The notes under the pieces: generated by a model
Told to the model about the DNA's origin: nothing
The model's input: only the letters and a program-made list of their open reading frames with translations
Database searches by the model: none
Assembly: GCA_035632555.1 (NCBI GenBank)
Contig: DASQGO010000079.1
Location: forward strand, 1-25,500
Direction of reading: 5' to 3'
DNA length: 25,500 nucleotides
From: 2-02-FULL-62-14 sp035632555
Lineage (GTDB): Bacteria > Nitrospirota > Nitrospiria > Nitrospirales > Nitrospiraceae
Made by a program: the position numbers and the translations under genes
Shown: piece by piece, positions 1 to 7,345 of the stretch
Layout of the letters: each line of letters starts with the position of its first letter
Position numbering within the stretch: position 1 is the first letter of the stretch

Positions 1-1
1 G

Positions 2-337
2 CTTGACCTCACTGTGCTCTGCCGCGAAGTGCCGGCCCATGCGGCCTCGCGGACGCCGGCTTTAGCCACGCCGACCTACATGCTGTCGGTCTACGGCGCG
101 GACCATCCGGGCATCGTCGCCAGGGTCGCCCGCACGGTGTCGGACCACAAGGGCAACATCACGGTGATGAATACGCGCGTCATCGGCGCGCCGGACAAGC
201 CGGTCTATGTAATGGTCCTTGAGATCAAGCTTCCCGACGGCGCCTCGCCTGACCCGCTCAAGCTGGCCCTCGAACAACTCAAGCCGGCTCTCGGCGTGGA
301 TCTGACGTTCCGCAAGCTCGAGAGCGTGAACCTGTAG
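2..337 (+). CDS. GcvR-like ACT-domain regulator, C-terminal part (5' end outside window)
   Basis: The frame is open to the left edge, so this is the end of a longer protein. The visible 111 residues hold one complete ACT domain beginning near the YMLSVYGADHPGIVARVA segment, whose D-x-PGIV turn is the usual ligand-binding start of an ACT fold. Before it lies a short Ala/Pro-rich linker. Glycine cleavage regulators of the GcvR type are two ACT domains in tandem, and the segment before the linker (LDLTV) looks like the last strand of a first ACT domain. Small-ligand binding, probably an amino acid, is family knowledge; the ligand cannot be read here. The GTG at 14 could be mistaken for a start, but the fold calls for upstream sequence. 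Another ACT regulator is possible. Confidence 0.7.
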   Translation, partial: LDLTVLCREVPAHAASRTPALATPTYMLSVYGADHPGIVARVARTVSDHKGNITVMNTRVIGAPDKPVYVMVLEIKLPDGASPDPLKLALEQLKPALGVDLTFRKLESVNL

Positions 338-400
338 TCGTCTTGGTGGGACGAGGGCTCAGACACCTTTGCAGTATTGCGATACACATCATGCCTCTCC

Positions 401-522
401 AGGATGTTCAAACAGGCCGTCCAGCGCGGCCGCAGCGAGCGAGGGGCCGAAGCGTACTTTTTACCGTACGTTGAGGCTCCAAGCGATGCGAGAACAAAGC
501 TGGCGGCCTTTTTCAACGTCCT
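401..522. repeat. 122-bp near-palindromic intergenic element before def
   Basis: The sequence is an imperfect inverted repeat centred at 461.5. The outer arms 401-421 and 502-522 pair at 17 Watson-Crick positions plus two G-T, with two mismatches. Inner arms 431-437/484-490 and 443-457/466-480 also pair, around the loop TTTTTACC at 458-465. As RNA it would form one long hairpin. It resembles REP- or MITE-like non-autonomous elements; no open frame within it looks protein-like. It ends six bases before the def start codon. It occurs once in this window. I have an impression of similar elements dispersed in Nitrospira genomes but cannot verify this here. Confidence 0.7.
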
Positions 523-528
523 GCTAAC

Positions 529-1023
529 GTGGCTGTCCGACCGATTCTCCTCTACCCTGATCCACTACTGAAAACACCTGCTGCGCCTGTCTCGCCCGAC
601 GACACGGGTATCGCGCCGCTCGTTCAGGACATACTGGACACCTTGCGGGCTTCGCCCGGCGGGGCGCTGGCCGCGCCGCAGATCGGCTGTTCGGTTCAGA
701 TCATCGTCGTGGACATCTCGCGGAAAAAAGGCGAAGCCGGGCACGGACTGGTCGTGCTCCTGAATCCCCGCATCCGGCGGCAGGAACGCGAACGGATCAT
801 CCGGGAAGGTTGCCTCAGCGTTCCGGACTATACCGGCAACGTACTGCGCTATGAGCAGGCTGTCGTGGAGGGATTCGCGCCGGATGACACGCCGGTCACC
901 TTGACGACGTCGGGATTCGAAGCACTCGCGTTCCAGCACGAGCTGGACCATTTGAATGGGATGCTGTTTCTCGACCGCATTCAATCGCTCGGCACGGATT
1001 TGTTCCGCAGGAAGAAATCGTGA
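529..1023 (+). CDS. def: Peptide deformylase
   Basis: Removes the formyl group from the N-terminal methionine of new proteins; a cytoplasmic metal hydrolase. All three family motifs are present in 164 residues: motif 1 as GALAAPQIG (the usual form is GxGLAAPQxG, so the second glycine is alanine), motif 2 EGCLS with the metal ligand C95, and motif 3 QHELDH with H137, E138 and H141. The GTG start gives the typical N-terminus MAVRPILLYPDP. No Shine-Dalgarno sequence is visible before it, because the palindromic element runs to within six bases of the start. The gene is followed 70 bases later by lnt; def is normally next to fmt rather than lnt. Function is secure; the exact start is less so. Confidence 0.95.
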   Translation: MAVRPILLYPDPLLKTPAAPVSPDDTGIAPLVQDILDTLRASPGGALAAPQIGCSVQIIVVDISRKKGEAGHGLVVLLNPRIRRQERERIIREGCLSVPDYTGNVLRYEQAVVEGFAPDDTPVTLTTSGFEALAFQHELDHLNGMLFLDRIQSLGTDLFRRKKS

Positions 1024-1093
1024 ACAAGCTTGCCCGGGGAACGCGCCGCCTCCGTATTGCAACCGTTTCCCTATTTCTATATGGTGGCACGCG

Positions 1094-2689
1094 ATGAACG
1101 CCGCTTCCGCACGCCAGTTCGGCCAGTTCGGATTGGCCGGCCTGACCGGACTCCTCCTGCCTCTCTGTTTTCCTGATTTCAATCTCGGCTGGCTGGCTTG
1201 GGTTGCACTCGTGCCGCTCCATCTGGCCCTGAACGACCCATCCAATACGATGGCCCCTCGCCGCGCCCTGTGGCTCGGCTGGCTGGCCGGCTTTCTGGCC
1301 TTCACCGGCATCATGTCCTGGGTCGTCACGGCCATGCACCAGTACGGCAAGATGCCGCTCATCGCCAGCTACCCGGTCATGTGGCTGCTGGCCGCCTACC
1401 TCGGACTCTATGCAGGCCTGTACGCGGCGACGTGCGCATGGTTGATGAAGCGGTTGCCCGCTGCCGCCTCCCTGGGTGCCCCCGGCCTATGGGTCACGCT
1501 CGAACTGATCCGCGCACACGTTCTGTCGGGGCTTCCCTGGATGCTGCTGGGCTATTCGCAATTCCAATGGCTGCCGATCATTCAGATTGCGGACATCACC
1601 AGCGTATATGGCGTGTCGTTCGCGATCGTACTCGTCAACGTCGCGCTCGCCGACCTGATCCTGTGGGCCTGGCGCCGTTTCCATCTACAACTGCGCCTGA
1701 GATTTCCCTGGCGCGCACCGGCTGCCGCCGGCATCGTCTTTGTCGTATCACTGGCCTACGGACAGGCGGCCCTGATCCCTGCGCCTTCTCAGGACACGGC
1801 GCCGATGCTGACCGTCGGGCTCATCCAGCCGAACATCGATCAGGCGCACAAATGGGATCAGGCCTATCGGCGTGATACCCTCGACCGCTACGCCGCCCTG
1901 ACCGCCCGGGCGGCGAAAGGCGCCGACCTGATCGTCTGGCCGGAAGCCGCCACGCCCTTCTTCTTCGAAGAGGAGCCGCTGTACCGGGTGGAAGTCTCGG
2001 TACTGGCACACCGGCAGGGCGTTCCGTTGCTGTTCGGCAGTCCGGCCTTGCGACGCTATCCGAACGGCCGGCCCTATCTCCTGAACAGCGCCTATCTCTT
2101 GTCTCCGGACGGGCAGATTGCCGGCCGATACGACAAGCGCCACCTCGTGCCTTTCGGCGAATACATCCCTCTTCATTCTTCCGTCCTGTTTTTCCTGGAC
2201 AAGCTGGTGGAGGGTATCGGCGACTTCGAGGCCGGCACGGCACCGACCGTCTTCACTCCGTCCGTCCGATCCGGCGCGCCTCAGGCAAATATCAGCGTGG
2301 TGATCTGCTACGAGGTGATCTTTCCGGACCTCGTCCGGGAATTCGTCGCCCATGGCGCCACCGTCATGGCCACCATCACCAATGATGCCTGGTTCGGAGA
2401 CTCCTCGGCTCCCTACCAGCATTTTGCGATGGTGGTTTTCCGGGCCGTCGAGAACCGGGTGGCCTTCGCCCGTTCGGCCAACACCGGCATTTCCGGCTTG
2501 ATCGATCCGTCCGGACGCATCGTCCTTGCCACGCCGATTTTCACGGAGCAGGCGGTAAGCGGGCGCCTTCCGTTGCGGCAGACGCAGACCTTTTATACCC
2601 GGTACGGTGATGTATTTGCGTACGCTTGTGTTATAATCACCGCGATTTTTGGCATTGCTGCCGACTGGAGGAGACCCCATGCTCGATGA
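1094..2689 (+). CDS. lnt: Apolipoprotein N-acyltransferase
   Basis: Transfers the third acyl chain from phospholipid to the N-terminal cysteine of apolipoproteins in the inner membrane, completing lipoprotein maturation before Lol export. The 531-residue product has about six hydrophobic membrane segments in the first 240 residues, then a periplasmic nitrilase-type (C-N hydrolase) domain. The catalytic triad is visible: E284 in WPEAAT, K348 in RYDKRH and C405 in VVICYE. The frame is open back into def, but the ATG at 1094 gives a family-like N-terminus, and the upstream extension is not protein-like. The stop lies 11 bases inside prfB, so the two are probably translated in series. The permease and ATPase genes for lipoprotein release follow further downstream. 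Confidence 0.95.
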   Translation: MNAASARQFGQFGLAGLTGLLLPLCFPDFNLGWLAWVALVPLHLALNDPSNTMAPRRALWLGWLAGFLAFTGIMSWVVTAMHQYGKMPLIASYPVMWLLAAYLGLYAGLYAATCAWLMKRLPAAASLGAPGLWVTLELIRAHVLSGLPWMLLGYSQFQWLPIIQIADITSVYGVSFAIVLVNVALADLILWAWRRFHLQLRLRFPWRAPAAAGIVFVVSLAYGQAALIPAPSQDTAPMLTVGLIQPNIDQAHKWDQAYRRDTLDRYAALTARAAKGADLIVWPEAATPFFFEEEPLYRVEVSVLAHRQGVPLLFGSPALRRYPNGRPYLLNSAYLLSPDGQIAGRYDKRHLVPFGEYIPLHSSVLFFLDKLVEGIGDFEAGTAPTVFTPSVRSGAPQANISVVICYEVIFPDLVREFVAHGATVMATITNDAWFGDSSAPYQHFAMVVFRAVENRVAFARSANTGISGLIDPSGRIVLATPIFTEQAVSGRLPLRQTQTFYTRYGDVFAYACVIITAIFGIAADWRRPHAR

Positions 2690-3825
2690 AGTGCGCATCC
2701 GCGTCAAGGCGATCGGTGAACAGGTCCGCGAACTTCGGGGGCATCTTTGACTTCTCCCGCCTGACATCGGAACTCCAAGAGTTGGAGCGGCAGACCACAC
2801 AGCCGGACTTCTGGAACAACACGCAGAACGCCGCCCGCGTGAATCGAAAAAAATCGTCGCTTGAGCGCGAGATCCGCCGCTGGTCGGACATCGAACGCCA
2901 GAACGGCGACCTGACGGCCCTGCTGCAGCTGGCGGAGGAGAGCGCGGACGCCGAGCTGGCCCGTGAACTCGAGGCGTCGCTCGCGCAGTTCGAACAGTCC
3001 GTCAAGCAGCTGCACATCGAACTGCTGCTGTCCGGAGAGCACGACAGCAGCAATGCCATCGTGGCCATTCATCCGGGCGCGGGCGGAACCGAATCGCAGG
3101 ACTGGGCCCAGATGCTGATGCGGATGTACATTCGCTGGGCCGAGCGCAAGGGATACAAGGTCGCTGCGCTGGACCTGCTGGCAGGCGAAGTGGCCGGCAT
3201 CAAGAGCGCGACGCTCTCCATCACCGGCCCCTATGCCTACGGCTATCTCAAGGCCGAGGCCGGCGTGCACCGGCTGGTCCGCATTTCGCCGTTCGACGCG
3301 AACAAGCGGCGGCACACTTCCTTTGCTTCCGTGTTCGTCTACCCGGAACTTGAAGACGACGTGGAGATGGTGATCGATGAGAAGGACCTCCGAATCGACA
3401 CGTTCCGTTCCGGCGGCGCCGGTGGACAGAACGTCAACAAGGTGGAGACGGCCATCCGCATCACGCACGTCCCGACCAACACCGTCGCCCAGTGCCAGAA
3501 CGAGCGCTCGCAGCTGCAGAACCGCATGGGCGCCATGAAAATCCTGAAGGCCAAGCTGTTCGAAATGGAGCAGCAGAAGAAGCAGGAAAAGTTCAACGCG
3601 ATCGTCGGCGAGAAAAAAGGCATCAGCTGGGGCAGCCAGATCCGTTCCTATGTCTTCCAGCCCTATCAGTTGGTGAAGGACCTGCGGACCGGCGTCGAAG
3701 CCGGCCAGGTGGATGCCGTGATGGACGGCAGCATCGATCCGTTCATCGAAGCCTATTTGAAGAAACAGCTGACCGGCCAGGGGAACGCTCAGCCTTCCGC
3801 CGTCATCCCGGAGGAAGAGGAGTAA
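2679..3825 (+). CDS. prfB: Peptide chain release factor 2, made by programmed +1 frameshift
   Basis: Recognises UGA and UAA stop codons and triggers peptide release. Translation starts at ATG 2679 behind a strong GGAGGAG site (2667-2673), reads 23 codons to CTT, and meets an in-frame TGA at 2748. Shifting +1 at CTT-TGA-C continues without interruption from GAC at 2749 to TAA at 3825, giving 381 residues. The RF2-specific SPF tripeptide that reads the stop codon is encoded at 3286-3294, and the catalytic GGQ at 3421-3429. SPF rather than PxT separates it from RF1. The start overlaps lnt by 11 bases. A gene finder that ignores the frameshift would truncate the N-terminus or call a pseudogene. 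Confidence 0.97.
2735..2751 (+). promoter_or_regulatory. prfB programmed +1 frameshift site
   Basis: The site reads CGG-GGG-CAT-CTT-TGA-C. It has the slippery CTT codon, the in-frame TGA with a following C (the weak termination context UGAC), and a G-rich Shine-Dalgarno-like stretch three bases before CTT that stimulates slippage in E. coli. In E. coli, low RF2 lets the ribosome pause at UGA and shift, so RF2 controls its own synthesis. The same logic is inferred here from the matching sequence. Confidence 0.93.
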
Positions 3826-3863
3826 CTCCCGTTTCCGGAACAGCCGTTCGCACGCGACATACG

Positions 3864-5342
3864 ATGGAAGACAACGATCAACGACAGCAGCGGCTCAAGA
3901 AGCTGGAGGTCCTCAAAGGGATGGGCGTGGCTCCCTACGGCGCCCGCTTCGAGTTCAAGGACCGGGCCGGCGAGCTCACGCGCCGCCATGGAGAAAAATC
4001 CAAGGCCACGCTCGAGCAGGAAAAAGTCTCCTGCACGCTGGCCGGCCGGATCGTGGGCCTGCGGCGGTTCGGGAAAGCCGCCTTTGCCGTGCTCCAGGAC
4101 GGCGCAGATCGTCTTCAAGTGTATTTCAAGAAGGACAATCTGAGCGAGCAGGCCTACAAGGTGTGCGAGGAGCTGGACCTCGGCGACTGGATCGGCGTGA
4201 GCGGCATCCTGTTCCGCACCAAAACCGACGAGTTCACGGTCGAAGTGAAGCACCTGACGTTTCTGAGCAAGGCGCTCCGCCCGCTGCCGGAAAAATGGCA
4301 TGGCCTGACCGACGTCGAAACCCGCTACCGCCAGCGCTACGTGGATCTCATCGCCAATCCATCGGTGCACGGGATTTTCGCGGTGCGCAGCCGCATCATC
4401 GCCGGCATCCGCGCGTTCCTGCTCGACAAAGGCTTCCTGGAAGTCGAGACCCCGATGATGCAGCCGATCCCCGGCGGCGCCACCGCCCGCCCCTTCGTCA
4501 CCCACCACAATGCGCTGGCGACGGACCTCTACCTGCGCGTCGCGCCGGAGCTGTACCTTAAACGATTAATCGTCGGCGGCTTCCCGCGGGTCTTCGAGAT
4601 CAACCGAAATTTCAGGAACGAAGGCATCTCGACGATCCACAATCCGGAATTCACGATGCTGGAATTCTACGTCGCCTACGCGGACTACACGGACCTGATC
4701 GCGCTGACGGAAGAACTGTTCGGCCGCCTGGCCAAGGACGTGCTCGGCGCAACGACGTTCGAATACCAGGGCCACTCCGTGAACCTGGCCCCGCCGTGGC
4801 GGCGCTGGTCCTGGCGGCAGGCCTTGCTCGAAGTGAACCAATTCGACAAGGCTATTCTGACCGATAGGAACGCGGCGCTGGCCGCCTCGAAGAAGCTGGG
4901 CGTCGAGGTGGAGAAAGACACGGCCCTCGTGGACATCCTCAACGAGATTTTCGAAGAGACGGTGGAGCCCAAACTAGTCCAGCCGACATTCATCACCGAT
5001 TATCCGATCGAGCTGTCCCCGCTGGCCCGCCGCAAGGATGCCGATCCGTCCCTGACCGACCGGTTTGAGCTGTACATTGCGGGCCGGGAGATTGCGAACG
5101 CCTTTTCGGAGTTGAACGATCCGCTGGACCAGCGCCGGCGATTCGAGGCGCAAGTCGCCAGGCGCGAGGCCGGCGACGTCGAGGCGCATCATCTCGACGA
5201 GGATTTTCTTCGCGCGCTGGAGTATGGCATGCCGCCCACCGCCGGCGAGGGCATCGGCATCGACCGCCTCGTGATGCTCTTCACCAATCAGGCGTCGATT
5301 CGTGACGTCATTCTCTTCCCGCAGCTTCGCCCAGAAAAATAG
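3864..5342 (+). CDS. lysS: Lysyl-tRNA synthetase (class II)
   Basis: Charges tRNA-Lys with lysine in the cytoplasm. The 492-residue product begins with an N-terminal OB-fold anticodon-binding domain (about residues 55-150), followed by the class II catalytic core. Motif 2 is seen in RVFEINRNFRNEG followed by HNPEFTMLEFY, and motif 3 in GEGIGIDRLVMLF near the C-terminus. The length matches bacterial LysS (about 490-505). The frame is open upstream into prfB, but ATG 3864 gives the usual N-terminus and lies 38 bases after the prfB stop. No clear Shine-Dalgarno is seen. prfB-lysS adjacency is common in bacteria. The stop is two bases before the next gene, so lysS is probably co-transcribed with the Lol genes. 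Confidence 0.97.
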   Translation: MEDNDQRQQRLKKLEVLKGMGVAPYGARFEFKDRAGELTRRHGEKSKATLEQEKVSCTLAGRIVGLRRFGKAAFAVLQDGADRLQVYFKKDNLSEQAYKVCEELDLGDWIGVSGILFRTKTDEFTVEVKHLTFLSKALRPLPEKWHGLTDVETRYRQRYVDLIANPSVHGIFAVRSRIIAGIRAFLLDKGFLEVETPMMQPIPGGATARPFVTHHNALATDLYLRVAPELYLKRLIVGGFPRVFEINRNFRNEGISTIHNPEFTMLEFYVAYADYTDLIALTEELFGRLAKDVLGATTFEYQGHSVNLAPPWRRWSWRQALLEVNQFDKAILTDRNAALAASKKLGVEVEKDTALVDILNEIFEETVEPKLVQPTFITDYPIELSPLARRKDADPSLTDRFELYIAGREIANAFSELNDPLDQRRRFEAQVARREAGDVEAHHLDEDFLRALEYGMPPTAGEGIGIDRLVMLFTNQASIRDVILFPQLRPEK

Positions 5343-5344
5343 CC

Positions 5345-6637
5345 ATGCCGAGCTCGTATGAAATATTCATCGGCCTGCGCTATCTGCGCGCCAAGCGTCG
5401 CAACCGGACCATCTCGCTCAATACGGTCGTCTCCATTACCGGCATCACGCTCGGCGTCGCCGCGCTGATCGGCACGCTGGGCATCATGACCGGATTCAAG
5501 GAGGATCTGCAGGCAAAAATCCTCGGCACGACTTCGCACATCGTCGTCCAAGACCGGACCCGCGAAAGCATTGCGGACTATGACGCGCTGGCCGCCAAAG
5601 TCGAACAGACCCCGCACGTCGTCGCCGCCACCCCGTTCATTTATCGTCAGGTGATGCTCACCTCGCGCTCCGCCGTGCAGGGAGTCGTCGTGCGCGGGAT
5701 CGACCCAAAGCGCGAAATCCGGGTGACCGAACTGGGGAAGAACATCACCTCCGGGCGGCTGGAGGATCTCGAGCGGGAACCGGCTCCCGCCGCGCCGCCG
5801 CAGCATCCAACTGCACCGGGAGCCGTCCCTCCGCCCTCGAGTCCTGTCGGAATCGCGCTCGGCAAGGAACTGGCGCTTCGGCTGGGCGTCACGGTAGGCG
5901 ACACCCTGAACATCGTCTCGCCGGTCGGATCGGCAGGCTCGCTCAATGCCGTCATGATGACCCCGAAGATACGGACCGTCCGCGTGGCGGCGATTTTCCA
6001 ATCCGGCATGTATGAGTACGATTCGTCGCTCGCCTACCTGTCGCTGACAGAGGCGCAGAAGTTCTTCAACATGGGCGCCGCCGCTACCGGCATCGAGGTC
6101 AAGGTGGACGACATCTTCCAGGCCGCCGAGATCGCGCACGCCATCGAGCAGGCGCTTGGTTTTCCCTACTGGGCGCGCGACTGGATGCAGCTCAACCGCA
6201 ACCTGTTCTCGGCGTTGAAGCTTGAGAAGACGATGATGTTCCTGCTGCTGGTGCTCATCATCACCGTCGCCTCCTTCAACATCATCAGCACGCTGACGAT
6301 GATCGTGACGGAAAAGCAGCGTGAAATCGCGATCCTCAAGGCCATGGGCGCCACGCGGCGCGCCATCATGCGCATCTTCATGTTGAACGGGCTGATCATC
6401 GGCGCGGCTGGGACGGCGATCGGTATTCCGCTCGGCTACGCATTCCTCTATCTGATCGAGAAGTACTGGACCTTCGACCAGACGGTCTACTACATCGCCC
6501 ACATTCCGGTGCATATCCAGGCGCTCGACGTCCTGCTGGTGTCCTGCTCGGCCATTCTCATCAGCTTCGCCGCAACCGTCTACCCGTCTCTGCAGGCCGC
6601 CAAGCTGGATCCGGCGGCGGCGCTCCGGTACGAGTAA
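5345..6637 (+). CDS. lolC: Lipoprotein-releasing ABC transporter permease, LolC/LolE family
   Basis: Inner-membrane permease of the LolCDE complex, which extracts mature lipoproteins and hands them to LolA for transport to the outer membrane. The 430-residue product has the family N-terminus (YEIFIGLRYLRAKRR), one membrane segment near residues 28-50, a large periplasmic domain, and three C-terminal segments at about 297-321, 346-370 and 394-415 forming the FtsX-like domain. It ends in the typical DPAAALRYE. A proline-rich stretch at about 145-166 interrupts the periplasmic domain. Only one permease gene is present next to lolD, so a homodimer in the LolF manner is likely; the symbol could equally be lolE or lolF. 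Confidence 0.9.
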   Translation: MPSSYEIFIGLRYLRAKRRNRTISLNTVVSITGITLGVAALIGTLGIMTGFKEDLQAKILGTTSHIVVQDRTRESIADYDALAAKVEQTPHVVAATPFIYRQVMLTSRSAVQGVVVRGIDPKREIRVTELGKNITSGRLEDLEREPAPAAPPQHPTAPGAVPPPSSPVGIALGKELALRLGVTVGDTLNIVSPVGSAGSLNAVMMTPKIRTVRVAAIFQSGMYEYDSSLAYLSLTEAQKFFNMGAAATGIEVKVDDIFQAAEIAHAIEQALGFPYWARDWMQLNRNLFSALKLEKTMMFLLLVLIITVASFNIISTLTMIVTEKQREIAILKAMGATRRAIMRIFMLNGLIIGAAGTAIGIPLGYAFLYLIEKYWTFDQTVYYIAHIPVHIQALDVLLVSCSAILISFAATVYPSLQAAKLDPAAALRYE

Positions 6638-6642
6638 CGCAC

Positions 6643-7314
6643 ATGATCCAGGTCGTCAACATTCAAAAATCCTTCCGGATGAACGGCTATACGCTGAACG
6701 TCCTGAAAGGCATCACGCTGGACATCGCCCGCGGGGAGATGATCGCCATCGTCGGCGCCTCCGGAGCCGGGAAAAGCACGTTGCTGCACATGCTCGGCAC
6801 GCTGGATCGTCCGACCAGCGGCAGCGTGCTGTTCGACGGACAGGATGTGTTTGCACTGTCCGAGGACGCCCAGGCGGAATTCCGCAACAAACGGATCGGT
6901 TTCGTTTTCCAATTCCACCATCTGCTGCCGGAATTCACGGCCCTTGAGAACACGTTCCTGCCGGCCCTGATCCAGAACCGCCAGGCGGACGACGCGCAGA
7001 AGGAAGCCATGCAATTGCTGGCGGATGTGGGATTGGGCGAACGGCTGCATCACAAACCGGGCGAGTTATCCGGTGGCGAGCAGCAACGCGTGGCGGTCGC
7101 GCGGGCGTTGATGCAGCGTCCCGACCTTGTGCTGGCCGACGAACCGACGGGGAATCTTGATACTCACACCGGCGAAGCGTTGTTCGGGTTGTTGCGGAAG
7201 CTGAACAAAGACCGCGGCACGACCTTCGTGATCGTCACGCACAACGACAAGCTCTCCGCCCAGGCCGACCGCATCATCAGGATGGAAGACGGGCAGATCG
7301 TCGCCGGCAAATAA
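6643..7314 (+). CDS. lolD: Lipoprotein-releasing ABC transporter ATP-binding protein LolD
   Basis: Cytoplasmic ATPase that powers LolCDE lipoprotein release. The 223 residues carry Walker A GASGAGKST (38-46), the Q-loop Q90, the ABC signature LSGGEQQ (142-148), and Walker B LVLADEP (162-168) with its catalytic glutamate. Length and sequence fit the LolD/MacB-type subfamily. It starts five bases after the permease stop, so the two are surely one unit. The gene ends 31 bases before the stop of the convergent HD-GYP gene. I see no convincing terminator in that gap. Confidence 0.95.
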   Translation: MIQVVNIQKSFRMNGYTLNVLKGITLDIARGEMIAIVGASGAGKSTLLHMLGTLDRPTSGSVLFDGQDVFALSEDAQAEFRNKRIGFVFQFHHLLPEFTALENTFLPALIQNRQADDAQKEAMQLLADVGLGERLHHKPGELSGGEQQRVAVARALMQRPDLVLADEPTGNLDTHTGEALFGLLRKLNKDRGTTFVIVTHNDKLSAQADRIIRMEDGQIVAGK

Positions 7315-7345
7315 TTGAACAAACCGTTGTACGCGAGCAGAGCGC

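Noticed and set aside
377..571. 64-codon open frame before and into def
   Set aside because: It lies mostly within the palindromic element and runs into def in another frame; no ribosome site and no recognisable domain.
956..1093. N-terminal extension of lnt into def
   Set aside because: The translation is not family-like and would overlap the end of def; ATG 1094 gives the normal Lnt start.
5288..6514. Long open frame opposite the Lol permease gene (408 codons)
   Set aside because: High-GC antisense shadow: His/Arg/Asp-rich with no domain, while the plus-strand gene is clearly conserved.
7315..7345. Terminator between lolD and the HD-GYP gene
   Set aside because: Only a 4-bp GAGC/GCTC pair and no T-run on either strand.
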